A stretch of 64,000 nucleotides of DNA from an uncultured Clostridia bacterium. Lineage in GTDB: Bacteria; Bacillota; Clostridia; Saccharofermentanales; Saccharofermentanaceae. Shown in pieces: positions 28,335-37,440 of this stretch (position 1 is the first letter of the stretch; each line of letters starts with the position of its first letter). The DNA lies in contig CAMJPC010000002.1 in assembly GCA_946407705.1 (NCBI GenBank), positions 1 through 64,000 of the forward strand. Direction: 5' to 3'. The notes beneath the pieces are model-generated. The model did no database searches, was not told the origin of the DNA, and worked only from the letters and a program-made list of their open reading frames with translations. The translations under genes and the position numbers were made by a program.

Positions 28335-29555
28335 TCAGGTTCCTGAGGTATTGGTCTCGCTGATGCCGAAGATCATCTTTCCGTAGCGGTTGAGATACTT
28401 GGCGTACTCGTTCATGTCTCCGGTCGTATGGTACTGCTGTCCGTTAAATACACCGTAGATCTCAATTGTAGCTGTCTGGGCGCCGGGCTGCTGTGCCGCA
28501 ACGTAAAGATCTGTGATCGCAGAAGGTCTGTTGATGCCGACATTCTTGGCGAGCTTGATCTTGAGGGCATTCTGGAGTCCTGCCCAGTCATCTGCTACGG
28601 AAGCGAGCGTAAGGTACTGTCCCGTGAGCATGTCGAAGTTAGCGAACTCCTGCTTGCTTGCGAGCACCTTGTTTGCAGCGGTTACCTTGTAGCTCATGAT
28701 GACGGAAAGGATCCTGCTGTTGTATGAATAGTCGAAATTGACCTCGATGTTGTAGACATTGTCAACGGTGCCGGAAAGGTTGTAAGCAGCCTTTGCTTCG
28801 CCGGAATATCTCGCATAGAAGCCTGCAGCTTCCTGATAGAAGCTGTCGAGGATCAGGTTGATCGCCTCGGCTACGTTGTCGCTTCCGGCCTTGCTGACAA
28901 GCATCCTCTTTCCTGAGAAGACTGCCATGGGCTTGTTGTATTCAGCATCTACGCTCTCGGAGAACGTCTCGGAATCTACTGCGAACTCTTCAGCGATCTT
29001 CTTGGATGTGAGGTATGAGAAATCCACTCTCTCGTTTGAGGGATGAGTGGTGGGTGTAGGTGTGGGGGTAGGTGTCTCCGTAGCCGTAGGCTCGGGTGTC
29101 GTGGTCGTCTCGGAAGGAGCCGTTGTCACGGTTGTCTCAGAAGGCCATCCGCTGGTCTCTGTCGTCTCGGAACTTGTCTCAGAAGGCGTGCCCCATCCGT
29201 ATCCGGATGTTGTCTCCGTCGCAGACTCGGAAGGTTCAGTGGTCGTCTCGGAAGGCCATCCGCTGGTCTCGGTTGTTGTCTCTGAAGGTACGGTCGTTGT
29301 CTCAGAGGCGGTTGCCGAAGTCTCCCCGGAAGTTTCAGTTGTGGTCGTGACGGCAGCTGTTTCCGTAGTCGTCTCTTCCGAAGCGGGCGAAGCAGGAGTC
29401 TTGTTATAGAAATCCACTGCGCTGCCAAGGTCGTTCAGGCCTTCGCTCAATCCCGCATAATCAATGTTGCAGGCAGTGATCACCGTGATCAGCATCGCAG
29501 CCGCGATACTTACTGCCACTATCTTGCTGGATCTGTTCTTCGGATTAAAAAACAT
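28335..29555 (-). CDS. Lipoprotein with a Thr/Glu-rich linker and a DUF3298/RsiV-like domain
   Basis: A 406-residue protein: signal peptide with lipobox ITAC (Cys29), a linker (about 55-175) made of ETTT, SETT and TPTP repeats, and a C-terminal domain (about 180-395) whose NFDMLTGQYLTLASV stretch is typical of DUF3298, the external domain of RsiV-like anti-sigma factors and related surface proteins. No sigma factor gene is nearby, so the role is open. GGAGGG precedes the ATG. Confidence 0.75.
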   Translation of the reverse strand: MFFNPKNRSSKIVAVSIAAAMLITVITACNIDYAGLSEGLNDLGSAVDFYNKTPASPASEETTTETAAVTTTTETSGETSATASETTTVPSETTTETSGWPSETTTEPSESATETTSGYGWGTPSETSSETTETSGWPSETTVTTAPSETTTTPEPTATETPTPTPTPTTHPSNERVDFSYLTSKKIAEEFAVDSETFSESVDAEYNKPMAVFSGKRMLVSKAGSDNVAEAINLILDSFYQEAAGFYARYSGEAKAAYNLSGTVDNVYNIEVNFDYSYNSRILSVIMSYKVTAANKVLASKQEFANFDMLTGQYLTLASVADDWAGLQNALKIKLAKNVGINRPSAITDLYVAAQQPGAQTATIEIYGVFNGQQYHTTGDMNEYAKYLNRYGKMIFGISETNTSGT

Positions 29556-29653
29556 TTGCTATCCCTCCGTTATTCCAAAACTGAATATTTCATAAGGTCC
29601 TAACCTACTAATTATATCATTTAGGGAACGACAATTTCGGCAATTCTGAAAAA

Positions 29654-30733
29654 TTATGAGAGCAGGAGCGCACCCTTTTTCACTGCCAGCGAAAAGACCA
29701 TGCCTGATACCGCGGAGCTCCTCCTGATGACGATGTCTCCGCCGCCGCTCGCGAGATAAGCCGCCGCAGTGGCCGTGTCGTTGATCTTTTCGGGCGCGAA
29801 AGTCATCTTGAGCGGAGGTCTTGCCCCGTTAAGCTCTGCACTCTCGTATGAAACGATCTGCGCGCCAAGCTCTTCCGCAACCTTCTTGGATGTCTCGTTC
29901 TCCCTCGTTGTATAGGGAACTGCGACCGTGCTTACGGCAAGCGGCTCGATCATGTGATTCTCAAGAGATGCCCTTATGCCCTCTGCCGCATACTCGGGAT
30001 CCGTTCTGGTACGCTGTTCCATGCCGATGCTCATTATCCTCGGAACGAGTCCCAAGACTCCCGAATCCGTTATGCCTTCAAGCTTCGCGCAGGTAATGAA
30101 GACGTCCGGAGCGGAGTCTTCTTTCTGAGCCTCGAGCCTTGACCTGTAGTACTGCTTGATGAATTCCTCCTTCATGTCGGCAGGATATTTCCTCAGGTCG
30201 TAGATCATGGGATCAAGGACAGGGTCGCCGTAAGCTACTTTCAGATCGGTAAAGATCCTTACGGGAAGGCCTTTCTTGAGCCTCTCGTCAACCTTTTCCA
30301 GAAGTTCCGTATTGCTTACAGCCATGTTCAGTCTCTTGGCCACGTCGGACAGACTGCCTCCGATGTCAGCGCTCCCTCCGAACTTAGTGAAGCACTTGTC
30401 ACCCAATATCTTCTTTATCTCGTCATAGATGCCAAGGCAGGAGACTGCCTCCTTTGCCCCGCCTTTTCTGATGACGACTGCAAAAAGGCCTTCCGCCGAA
30501 ACGCATATTACGGGGAGCCTTCTCATCGATTCGGGGATCATTTCCCTCGTGATCCTTACAGCCGCTTCCAGCGGCAGAAGCATTACGATCGCAGTGTCAC
30601 CCGTCATGTCGGGAAGAACGCTTCCTCCGCTCAGGAACTCATCACCGTCGATCCATCTGCCCCCGATGCCGTCTATCAGGCGCTGGCCGGTCTTTTTCGC
30701 ACTTTCGGATCTGCCGTAGCAAAGAAGATACAT
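29654..30733 (-). CDS. CbiG-like protein (cobalt-precorrin 5A hydrolase family), orphan
   Basis: A 359-residue protein whose last 130 residues match the CbiG C-terminal domain (GMEQRTRTDPEYAAEGI, then ENETSKKVAEELGAQIVSY). CbiG opens the lactone ring of cobalt-precorrin-5A in anaerobic B12 synthesis. The N-terminal half is divergent: GGSADIGGSL stands where CbiG has its GHLGGAN motif. No other cobalamin gene lies in the window, so it may belong to a scattered pathway or have a different substrate. GGAGG lies 6 bases before the ATG. Confidence 0.65.
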   Translation of the reverse strand: MYLLCYGRSESAKKTGQRLIDGIGGRWIDGDEFLSGGSVLPDMTGDTAIVMLLPLEAAVRITREMIPESMRRLPVICVSAEGLFAVVIRKGGAKEAVSCLGIYDEIKKILGDKCFTKFGGSADIGGSLSDVAKRLNMAVSNTELLEKVDERLKKGLPVRIFTDLKVAYGDPVLDPMIYDLRKYPADMKEEFIKQYYRSRLEAQKEDSAPDVFITCAKLEGITDSGVLGLVPRIMSIGMEQRTRTDPEYAAEGIRASLENHMIEPLAVSTVAVPYTTRENETSKKVAEELGAQIVSYESAELNGARPPLKMTFAPEKINDTATAAAYLASGGGDIVIRRSSAVSGMVFSLAVKKGALLLS

Positions 30734-30778
30734 AAAAATCCTCCGTATCTGAAATCTTTTATCTCACTAAAGTTATAT

Positions 30779-30912
30779 CCGTTATGTGAGCGGACTTCCG
30801 CACAAACGCACTCAGAGTGATACGCTTTGCGGGCGTTTTCCGCACAAGCGTGCTGAGCACGTGAGGAGGACTAAGCGGGCAAAACGATATCACTCTGACT
30901 TTACCATAACGG
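30779..30912. repeat. 134-bp element with nested inverted and direct repeats
   Basis: The outer ends are inverted (CCGTTATG at 30779-30786, CATAACGG at 30905-30912). Inside, TCAGAGTGATA (30812-30822) is inverted at 30888-30898. A TTCCGCACAA motif occurs twice in direct orientation near 30797 and 30838, each copy followed by similar bases. The element ends 8 bases before the first possible start codon of the dehydrogenase frame (30920). Confidence 0.7.
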
Positions 30913-30964
30913 AGCCCGAATGTTACATTATTTGAGTATTCTTCGAAAAGGACGGATTCCGGTC

Positions 30965-31930
30965 ATGAAAATTGTTATCCTTGACGGCGCAGGCGCCAAT
31001 CCCGGCGACATCTCCTGGGCACCCTTTGAAAGCATCGGCGAAGTCGCTGCATACGACTACACATCTAAAGATCAGGTCGTTGAAAGGGCCAAAGGCGCAG
31101 AGGTCTGCATCACGAACAAGACGGTTTTCGATGCCGCCATGCTTAAGGAACTTCCGGATCTGAAATACATAGGCGTCCTGGCAACGGGATTTAACGTCGT
31201 CGATCTCGAGGAATGCCGCAGATTGGGGATCACAGTGACAAACGTTCCCGAATACGCAACCTATGCGACCGCGCAGATGACGATCGCTCTTCTTCTTGAA
31301 CTGGCATGTCTCCCGGGAAGGCACAGCAGCGACGTCATGGACGGCGGCTGGTGCAGGAGCCCGCAGTTCAGCTATTTCCTTGCCCCGCTCACCGAGCTTA
31401 ACGGCAAGAACATGCTGGTCTTCGGTTTCGGCAAGATCGGAAGGCGCGTTGCCGCAATCGCATCCTCGCTCGGCATGAACGTCTCGGCAGTCCCCCATCA
31501 TCCGGACGGAACTGAAGGAACCGTTGACGGTTACAAGATCCCTTACACGACACTTGATGAAGGCATAAAGACAGCCGATGTGGTCTCGGTCCACTGCCCT
31601 CTCACTCCTGATACAAAGCATCTCATAAATAAAGAGCGTCTCGCTTCAATGAAAAAGGGCGCTCTCCTGATCAACTGCGCAAGAGGCCCCGTCGTAGACG
31701 AAAAAGCCGTAAGGGAGGCACTTGATTCCGGCATTCTCGGAGGCTACGGAGCCGATGTCGTCTCTGTCGAGCCGATGCTTCCGGACAATCCTCTCCTCGG
31801 CGCGCCCAACTGCGTGATCACCCCGCACATCGCCTGGGCACCCAAAGAGACCAGGATCCGTCTCATCGATGCAGCGGCCGATAATCTCAAGGCCTTTTTG
31901 AGCGGCAATCCGGTCAACGTCGTAAACTGA
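30965..31930 (+). CDS. D-2-hydroxyacid dehydrogenase (glycerate dehydrogenase-like)
   Basis: A 321-residue NAD-dependent enzyme of the D-isomer 2-hydroxyacid dehydrogenase family, reducing a 2-keto acid such as hydroxypyruvate. It has GFGKIGRR (NAD-binding) near residue 158, the catalytic Arg in INCARGP, the Glu in VSVEPM and the His in TPHIAWAP near residue 288. Relatives called glycerate dehydrogenase open with a similar MKIVxLDG, so the ATG at 30965 is chosen, although an earlier ATG at 30920 has GGAG before it. The gene is isolated, with a repeat element before it and a hairpin after it. Confidence 0.88.
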   Translation: MKIVILDGAGANPGDISWAPFESIGEVAAYDYTSKDQVVERAKGAEVCITNKTVFDAAMLKELPDLKYIGVLATGFNVVDLEECRRLGITVTNVPEYATYATAQMTIALLLELACLPGRHSSDVMDGGWCRSPQFSYFLAPLTELNGKNMLVFGFGKIGRRVAAIASSLGMNVSAVPHHPDGTEGTVDGYKIPYTTLDEGIKTADVVSVHCPLTPDTKHLINKERLASMKKGALLINCARGPVVDEKAVREALDSGILGGYGADVVSVEPMLPDNPLLGAPNCVITPHIAWAPKETRIRLIDAAADNLKAFLSGNPVNVVN

Positions 31931-31962
31931 TCTTTACCCGGAAAAAATATCTCCGAAAATAC

Positions 31963-31996
31963 CGATGGCATCTTGTTACGAAACAAGATGCCATCG
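31963..31996. other. 15-bp perfect hairpin between convergent genes
   Basis: Arms 31963-31977 and 31982-31996 pair perfectly around a 4-base loop (ACGA). No T run follows on the plus strand; on the minus strand a short T4 and later T6 follow within 30 bases. It may end transcription of the minus-strand DUF4203 gene. The rest of 31931-32157 shows no gene. Confidence 0.7.
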
Positions 31997-32157
31997 ACAT
32001 GGAATAAGGGATAGATTAAGAAAACTGTCGTGATTTAAAAACTAGAACCTCGTAATTGAGGTCCCCTATCCAAATACGCCTCATTACAGCCAAATAATAA
32101 CAAGATAAGAGCCTTAGGTCAAATAATTTTTTAGTGACATTTTAGCAATTTCCGGTG

Positions 32158-32787
32158 TTATTTCTTTTTCGAGGACTTCAGCTGCACCACTAATCCCGCC
32201 GCACCGAAAGCAACGATAATAAAGCAGGCGGTCAGCGCTGGTGTGTCGGTGACCCTGGTACCCAAAAGAGTGTCCTGTATGTAGAGAGCATAAGGATTCG
32301 CCTTAAGCAGGTTCCAAAGATACGGAGCGGTTGCAAGCGCGATGACTCGGGCACCGACAAAAGCCGTAAAGAAGCAAATTGTCCATTTTTGCGCAAAATA
32401 CACAATTACGCCTAAGATCATTCCGATGACAAAACCGGTCAAAAGAGGCAAAAGTGCCTTTGTTGGACCGCTTCCCGGGAAAAGGTCGCCGTAATCCTTA
32501 TAGACAAAATATGAGCAAAAAAGTGCAGTGAGCGCGATAAGCGCTTTCATGTAGAGGGCAAATGACGCGATCGCCAGGACAATTGCAGGCACGATCGTAA
32601 TCAGGAGCCTGGCTATTTCAGGCAGGGCCGAACCCTGCTTTTCGGCGATCTCGCAGACAAACGAGCCTCCGACGTAACCCAGAACTCCTCCGACCACTGC
32701 AAGGCAAAGACGGAACAACTTGTAACCGTTGAAGCACAAGATGGATCCGATGATCAGCCCTCCGGCCATCAGGATTATTTCTGTCAA
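32158..32787 (-). CDS. DUF4203/TMEM198-like membrane protein
   Basis: A 209-residue protein with about six hydrophobic segments and many small residues (GYVGGSFV, GFVIGMILGVIVYF), resembling the DUF4203 membrane family, whose function in bacteria is unknown. The frame opens with a TTG that overlaps the dus stop codon as TTGA; an ATG at 32766 is the alternative start. Both lack a strong ribosome site, and coupling to dus translation favours the TTG. Confidence 0.7.
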   Translation of the reverse strand: MTEIILMAGGLIIGSILCFNGYKLFRLCLAVVGGVLGYVGGSFVCEIAEKQGSALPEIARLLITIVPAIVLAIASFALYMKALIALTALFCSYFVYKDYGDLFPGSGPTKALLPLLTGFVIGMILGVIVYFAQKWTICFFTAFVGARVIALATAPYLWNLLKANPYALYIQDTLLGTRVTDTPALTACFIIVAFGAAGLVVQLKSSKKK

Positions 32788-33782
32788 AGTTCCAATATCT
32801 CCTTTATCTCATCCACGGTCAGCGCCGAACACAGCCTGACCTTCAATTTTGCCGCACCGCGGATGCCCTTGATGTAGAAAGGCATTACGCTGCGGAACTC
32901 TCTGACCGCTATCTCCTCATCGCAGTAGCGGCATCTTCCCTTAATCTCACGAAGGAGCATCTCCTTCTTTTCCTGTTCGGATGGCAAGACTATATCACTC
33001 CTGCCGTCCAGATATGAGGCAACTTCGGCGAATATCCAGGGATTTCCCCTCGCTGCCCTTCCTATCATGACTCCGTCCGCGCCCGTCTCTTCGATGAGTG
33101 AAGCGGCAGACGTTCCGTCCGTCACGTCTCCGTTCGCGAAAAACGGTATATCATAACCCCTAACTGCCTCCCGCATCAAGGCTACGGCCTTGCGGTTGCA
33201 TTCACCGGTATACATCTGGGGCCTCGTGCGGCCGTGTACGCAAAGCATATCACATCCCGCATCGGCAACTGCTTTGGCAAATTCAGGCTTTCCGCAGTCA
33301 CCTGCTTCAAATCCTATCCTTGTCTTGACGGTAACGGGGATCTTTTTCGGAAGTCCCTTCAAAGCCTCCTTGCAGGCTCTGACTATGGAAGCAGCCGTCT
33401 CCGGAGAGTTCATGAGCGCGCTTCCGGCTCCCGTCTTTACTACTTTCGGCACCGGACAGCCCATGTTGATGTCGATTATGTCCACCTGCGAAAGAACCTC
33501 GTCTTCCATTATCTTTCCGATCGCCGCGGTGAAGTCTTCAGGCTCGGCACCGAAAAGCTGGATCGCCGTAATGCCCTCCGAGGCAGGATCGATCCTCAGA
33601 TACTGCATGCTCTTTTCCAGGCCGTTATATCTGATCGAGCGGGCAGATACGAGTTCGGTGGGAGCATATGCCGCGCCAAACTCCCTGCAGATCCCGCGGT
33701 ACGTGATGTGGCTCACCCCCGCCATGGGCGAGAGCGCGACGTTACCCGGTATTGTTACCCCGCCGATATTGACAGAATTCAT
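32784..33782 (-). CDS. dusB: tRNA-dihydrouridine synthase (DusB-like)
   Basis: A 332-residue FMN enzyme that reduces uridines in the tRNA D-loop. The substrate-binding LSPMAGVSH is near residue 18, and the catalytic Cys lies in INMGCPVPKVVKTGAGSAL near 96; HGRTR and GADGVMIGRAARGNPW follow. ATG at 33782 has GGGAGAA upstream and is preferred to an earlier TTG. It overlaps the DUF4203 gene by 4 bases. Confidence 0.93.
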   Translation of the reverse strand: MNSVNIGGVTIPGNVALSPMAGVSHITYRGICREFGAAYAPTELVSARSIRYNGLEKSMQYLRIDPASEGITAIQLFGAEPEDFTAAIGKIMEDEVLSQVDIIDINMGCPVPKVVKTGAGSALMNSPETAASIVRACKEALKGLPKKIPVTVKTRIGFEAGDCGKPEFAKAVADAGCDMLCVHGRTRPQMYTGECNRKAVALMREAVRGYDIPFFANGDVTDGTSAASLIEETGADGVMIGRAARGNPWIFAEVASYLDGRSDIVLPSEQEKKEMLLREIKGRCRYCDEEIAVREFRSVMPFYIKGIRGAAKLKVRLCSALTVDEIKEILEL

Positions 33783-33896
33783 TATTTCTCCCAAATAGTG
33801 GATTTCTACGACATCGATTTTATACCTTTTTTATCTTGAAATAATTAGGCATAGAGAACAAAATAATACACGTGAGTTAAAAAGAGGTATTGGCTT

Positions 33897-34847
33897 ATGG
33901 ATGATTGTCTGGTTTATTTTTTTACGGGATTCCTGGACAGCGGCAAGACTTCCTGCATCTGTTCATGGCTTACCAACGATAATTTCAAGAACCGCAAGTC
34001 CGTCGTTATCTGCACCGAAGAAGGTGACGAGGAATACGACGAGGAGCACTTGGGCGGCGTCAAGCCCGTGGTTATCAACTGCGAGACCGACGAGGTCACG
34101 AAGGAAATGACCTTTGATATCGAGGCGAAGTATTCTCCCTCGGTCGTTTTCATAGAGTGGAACGGCACCGTCTCCCCTGCGGAGTTTTTCGAGAAGGTCG
34201 ACGTGCCCGACAGATGGGCACTCGCTGCAGCCGTCGTAGTCATCGACGCTTCAACATATTCAAATTCCCTTAAGAACATGACCACGTTCTTCGCCGACTA
34301 TTACAGATACGGCGATACGGTCATATTCAACCGCGTTGACCCCGACAACGACAACCTCCCCAAGATGAGAGCTTCAGTCAAGGCGGTCAACCCGGGCATG
34401 AGCATCAACTTCGTTTCCAAGACAAACGAGATAGTCAGGATCGAAGACCATCTTCCCTATGATCTTAAGCAGAGTCCCTGCCACATCGCGGCAGACGATT
34501 TCGGTCTTTTCTATACTGACGCCATGGACAACAGGAACCGTTACGACGGCAAGCGCATCAGCCTTATAGGCGAGGCGGTCCCGATCCCCGAATACCGCGG
34601 CAAGGCTTTCGCTCTCGAGCGTCAGGCTTACACCTGCTGTGCCGCAGACCTCCAGCCGATGGGGATCCTCTGCCTGTATCAGATCAAACCCGGCTTCCCC
34701 GCAGGCCAGTGGCTGAAGGTAACCGGCACCGTCAGATATTTCGAAGACAAGACCCCGGACGGCCAGAAGGTTGCCGTTCCCTGCCTCCAGGCTGAGGAAT
34801 ACGCGCTCACTTCCAAGCCGGATAACGACGTAATCTATTTCAATTAA
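33897..34847 (+). CDS. COG0523-like GTPase fused to a YcgQ/DUF1980-like domain
   Basis: A 316-residue protein. Residues 1-185 form a CobW/COG0523-like P-loop domain (GFLDSGKT at 11-18, FIEWNG at 85-90, FNRVD at 144-148) but lack the CxCC metal motif. Residues 215-316 resemble the C-terminal domain of YcgQ (DUF1980, TIGR03943): a Cys pair in AYTCCAAD (Cys247, Cys248), then QWLKVTGTV near 275. YcgQ-type proteins occur beside CobW GTPases in zinc-starvation gene sets, so joining both in one chain suggests metal trafficking; that is inference. GAGG lies 9 bases before the ATG. It is followed after 16 bases by a second COG0523 protein. Confidence 0.7.
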   Translation: MDDCLVYFFTGFLDSGKTSCICSWLTNDNFKNRKSVVICTEEGDEEYDEEHLGGVKPVVINCETDEVTKEMTFDIEAKYSPSVVFIEWNGTVSPAEFFEKVDVPDRWALAAAVVVIDASTYSNSLKNMTTFFADYYRYGDTVIFNRVDPDNDNLPKMRASVKAVNPGMSINFVSKTNEIVRIEDHLPYDLKQSPCHIAADDFGLFYTDAMDNRNRYDGKRISLIGEAVPIPEYRGKAFALERQAYTCCAADLQPMGILCLYQIKPGFPAGQWLKVTGTVRYFEDKTPDGQKVAVPCLQAEEYALTSKPDNDVIYFN

Positions 34848-34863
34848 GAAAGAGGCGATACAT

Positions 34864-36018
34864 ATGACAAAAGTAGACATTTTCTCCGGATTCTTAGGAG
34901 CAGGCAAGACCACGCTCATCAAGAAGCTCATTGCCGACGGTTATAACGGAGCCAAGCTCGTTCTCATCGAGAACGAATTCGGCCAGATCGGCATCGACGG
35001 CGGTTTCCTCAAGGAATCCGGCATCGAGATCACCGAGATGAATTCCGGCTGCATCTGCTGCAGCCTCGTAGGAGACTTCGGAACTGCTCTCAAGGAAGTT
35101 ATCGAAAAGTTCTCACCTGACAGGATCCTCATCGAACCTTCGGGCGTAGGCAAGCTTTCTGACGTTGTTGCAGCAGTCAAGCGCGTTGAGGGCACTGAGA
35201 TCTGCGGAACTGTAACCGTAATCGATGCATCCAAGTGCCGCATCTACCTCAAGAACTTCAAGGAGTTCTATGAGAACCAGATCAAGTATGCAGGAACGAT
35301 CATCCTGAGCCGTACGGGCAACATCTCACAGGAGAAGCTCGACCAGGCTATAGAACTCATCCGCGCGATCAACGATCATTCACAGATCATTACGACACCC
35401 TGGGACGAACTTTCAGGCGTTCAGATCCTCAAGGCAATCGAAGAGCCGCTCACGGCTGCAGACATGGCTGCCGCTCTTCTCGAAGCCGAAAAGCACGAGC
35501 ACGAGCATCATCACCACCACGATCACGGCGAGGATTGTGACTGCGAGGAGTGCAGGTCTCATCACCATCACGACGATGACGATGATGACGACGAGGATGA
35601 GCACGAGCATCACCACCATCATCACGATCATGATGAAGATGAGCACGAACATGAACATCATCACCACGATCATGACGATGACGACGATGATGATCACGAC
35701 CATGAGCATCACCACCATCACCATCATCACGACCACGATGCAGACGAGATCTTCGATTCCGTCGGTTTCGAGACATCCAAGCACTTCACCAAGGATGAGA
35801 TCAAGGCTGCACTCGATTCTCTCGATGAGAATGCCAAGTACGGCATGATCCTCCGTTCAAAGGGAATCGTAGCAGGCGAGAACGGCGAGTGGATCCATTT
35901 CGACTACGTTCCGGGCGAATCAGAAGTACGTACCGGTTCATCCGATGTCACGGGCAAGATCGTCGTCATCGGCTCCGAAGTCAAGAAGGATGCCGTAAAG
36001 GAGCTTTTCGGAATCTGA
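34864..36018 (+). CDS. COG0523/CobW GTPase with a very His-rich metal-binding linker
   Basis: A 384-residue putative metal chaperone. The P-loop GFLGAGKTT is at 9-17, the family motif GCICCS at 62-67 (Cys63, 65, 66), and the G3 region in LIEPSGVG. The G4 position reads LSRTG instead of NKxD. Between the GTPase and the C-terminal CobW domain (about 300-384) lies a His/Asp/Glu-only linker (211-294) with 38 His, including runs of eight, plus a Cys triad DCDCEEC (225, 227, 230). COG0523 proteins hand zinc, cobalt or nickel to client proteins; the linker would bind or buffer such metal. It pairs with the gene 16 bases upstream. Confidence 0.9.
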   Translation: MTKVDIFSGFLGAGKTTLIKKLIADGYNGAKLVLIENEFGQIGIDGGFLKESGIEITEMNSGCICCSLVGDFGTALKEVIEKFSPDRILIEPSGVGKLSDVVAAVKRVEGTEICGTVTVIDASKCRIYLKNFKEFYENQIKYAGTIILSRTGNISQEKLDQAIELIRAINDHSQIITTPWDELSGVQILKAIEEPLTAADMAAALLEAEKHEHEHHHHHDHGEDCDCEECRSHHHHDDDDDDDEDEHEHHHHHHDHDEDEHEHEHHHHDHDDDDDDDHDHEHHHHHHHHDHDADEIFDSVGFETSKHFTKDEIKAALDSLDENAKYGMILRSKGIVAGENGEWIHFDYVPGESEVRTGSSDVTGKIVVIGSEVKKDAVKELFGI

Positions 36019-36066
36019 AAAGACCCGGATAAAACAAAAAACAAACTCAAAGGAATCAGATAGGAA

Positions 36067-37440
36067 ATGGCGAAAAAAGGACTCAGGATAATCGTCGTCG
36101 GCGCGGGCAAAGTTGGTGACACCCTTGTTAACCGTCTTGCAGACGAGGGACACAATCTGGTCATCATCGACAAGAACGAAGAACGTCTCACTCAGCTCGC
36201 GAATCTCTGCGACTGCATGTGCATAACCGGAAGCGGCGCAAGCCATGAGGTCCTCATGGAAGCCGGCATTTCGGAGACAGACCTCTTCATCGCGGTTACC
36301 GAATCAGACGAGCTCAACCTCCTCTGCTGCACTATCGCAAAGCAGTTCAACAACAGCCTTTCGACGATCGCGCGCGTCAGGAATCCTGATTACATCAGTG
36401 ACGTTTCATATCTGCGTTCCAAACTCGGAATCGAGATGATCATCAATCCCGAATACGAGGCTGCCGTCGAGATCTCACGTCTTCTTTCCCTCCCTGCCGC
36501 CATCTCGGTAAACTCGTTTGCCCACGGCCAGGCGGAACTCGTAAAGATCCAGATCCCCGAAGGCAACATCCTTGACGGCAAGACGATCGCATATTTGGGA
36601 CAGAACATCACCAACGACATCCTTATCGCAGGTGTTGAGCGCGGCTCTGATTTCACCATCCCCAACGGCGGATTCGAACTGAAGAGCGGTGACATCATTT
36701 CCTATATCTGCACCCGCAAGACCAATTTCAACTTCCTTAAGCTGATCGGTTACAATACCCGTTCGGTCAAGACCGCGCTGATCGTAGGCGGAGGTACCTG
36801 CGCTTACTATCTTTCCGACATGCTCATCAAAACAGGCATCGACGTCACGCTTGTCGAGAAGGACACCAACCGCTGCGAGCAGCTTAGTGAGCTTCTCCCG
36901 AAAGCGACGGTATTAAAGGGCGACGGAACCAGCGAGGCTATCCTCGATGAGGCAGGCATTAAAGATGTCGACTGCGTGATCGCGCTCACCGGACTTGATG
37001 AGGAGAACATAATGCTCGCCCTTCATACAAAAGCCGTATCGACCGCAAAAGCCATTACCAAGATCAACAAGATCACTTTCACTGAAGCGATCGAAAGCCT
37101 CAATCTCGGCAGCGTCATCTATCCCAAGTACATCACCGCGGAGAGGATCATCTCAAGCGCAAGATCAAGACAGTCCAAGATCGGAAGCAACCTTGAAGTC
37201 ATGTACAGTCTTTTCGGAGACAGGGCCGAGGCATGCGAGTTCAAGGTCAAGGAGGCTTCAAGAGTCACCGGCACTCTTCTTAAGGACCTTCCGCTCAAAC
37301 CCGGTCTCATCATCTCATTCATCGGACGTGACGGAAAGATCATCATTCCTACCGGTTCCGACCAGATAAACATCGGCGACAATGTCATGATCGTAACCAT
37401 GAACAAGGGATTCACCGAGCTCTCTGACATACTGAAATGA
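36067..37440 (+). CDS. trkA: Trk potassium uptake regulatory subunit TrkA
   Basis: A 457-residue cytoplasmic NAD/ATP-binding subunit of the Trk K+ transporter: two RCK_N Rossmann domains (VVGAGKVGDTL at 10, LIVGGGTCAYYL near 240), each followed by an RCK_C domain. Its last bases overlap the trkH start as ATGA, so the two subunits are translationally coupled. It starts 48 bases after the His-rich GTPase gene. Confidence 0.95.
   Translation: MAKKGLRIIVVGAGKVGDTLVNRLADEGHNLVIIDKNEERLTQLANLCDCMCITGSGASHEVLMEAGISETDLFIAVTESDELNLLCCTIAKQFNNSLSTIARVRNPDYISDVSYLRSKLGIEMIINPEYEAAVEISRLLSLPAAISVNSFAHGQAELVKIQIPEGNILDGKTIAYLGQNITNDILIAGVERGSDFTIPNGGFELKSGDIISYICTRKTNFNFLKLIGYNTRSVKTALIVGGGTCAYYLSDMLIKTGIDVTLVEKDTNRCEQLSELLPKATVLKGDGTSEAILDEAGIKDVDCVIALTGLDEENIMLALHTKAVSTAKAITKINKITFTEAIESLNLGSVIYPKYITAERIISSARSRQSKIGSNLEVMYSLFGDRAEACEFKVKEASRVTGTLLKDLPLKPGLIISFIGRDGKIIIPTGSDQINIGDNVMIVTMNKGFTELSDILK

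Noticed and set aside
32041..32070. Possible tRNA or small RNA with the stem CCTC-GTAATT-GAGG
   Set aside because: Only a 4-bp stem; no cloverleaf or CCA end can be drawn.
35413..35784. Val/Met-rich open frames opposite the His-rich linker
   Set aside because: They are mirror frames of CAT/CAC/GAT/GAC repeats and have no ribosome site.
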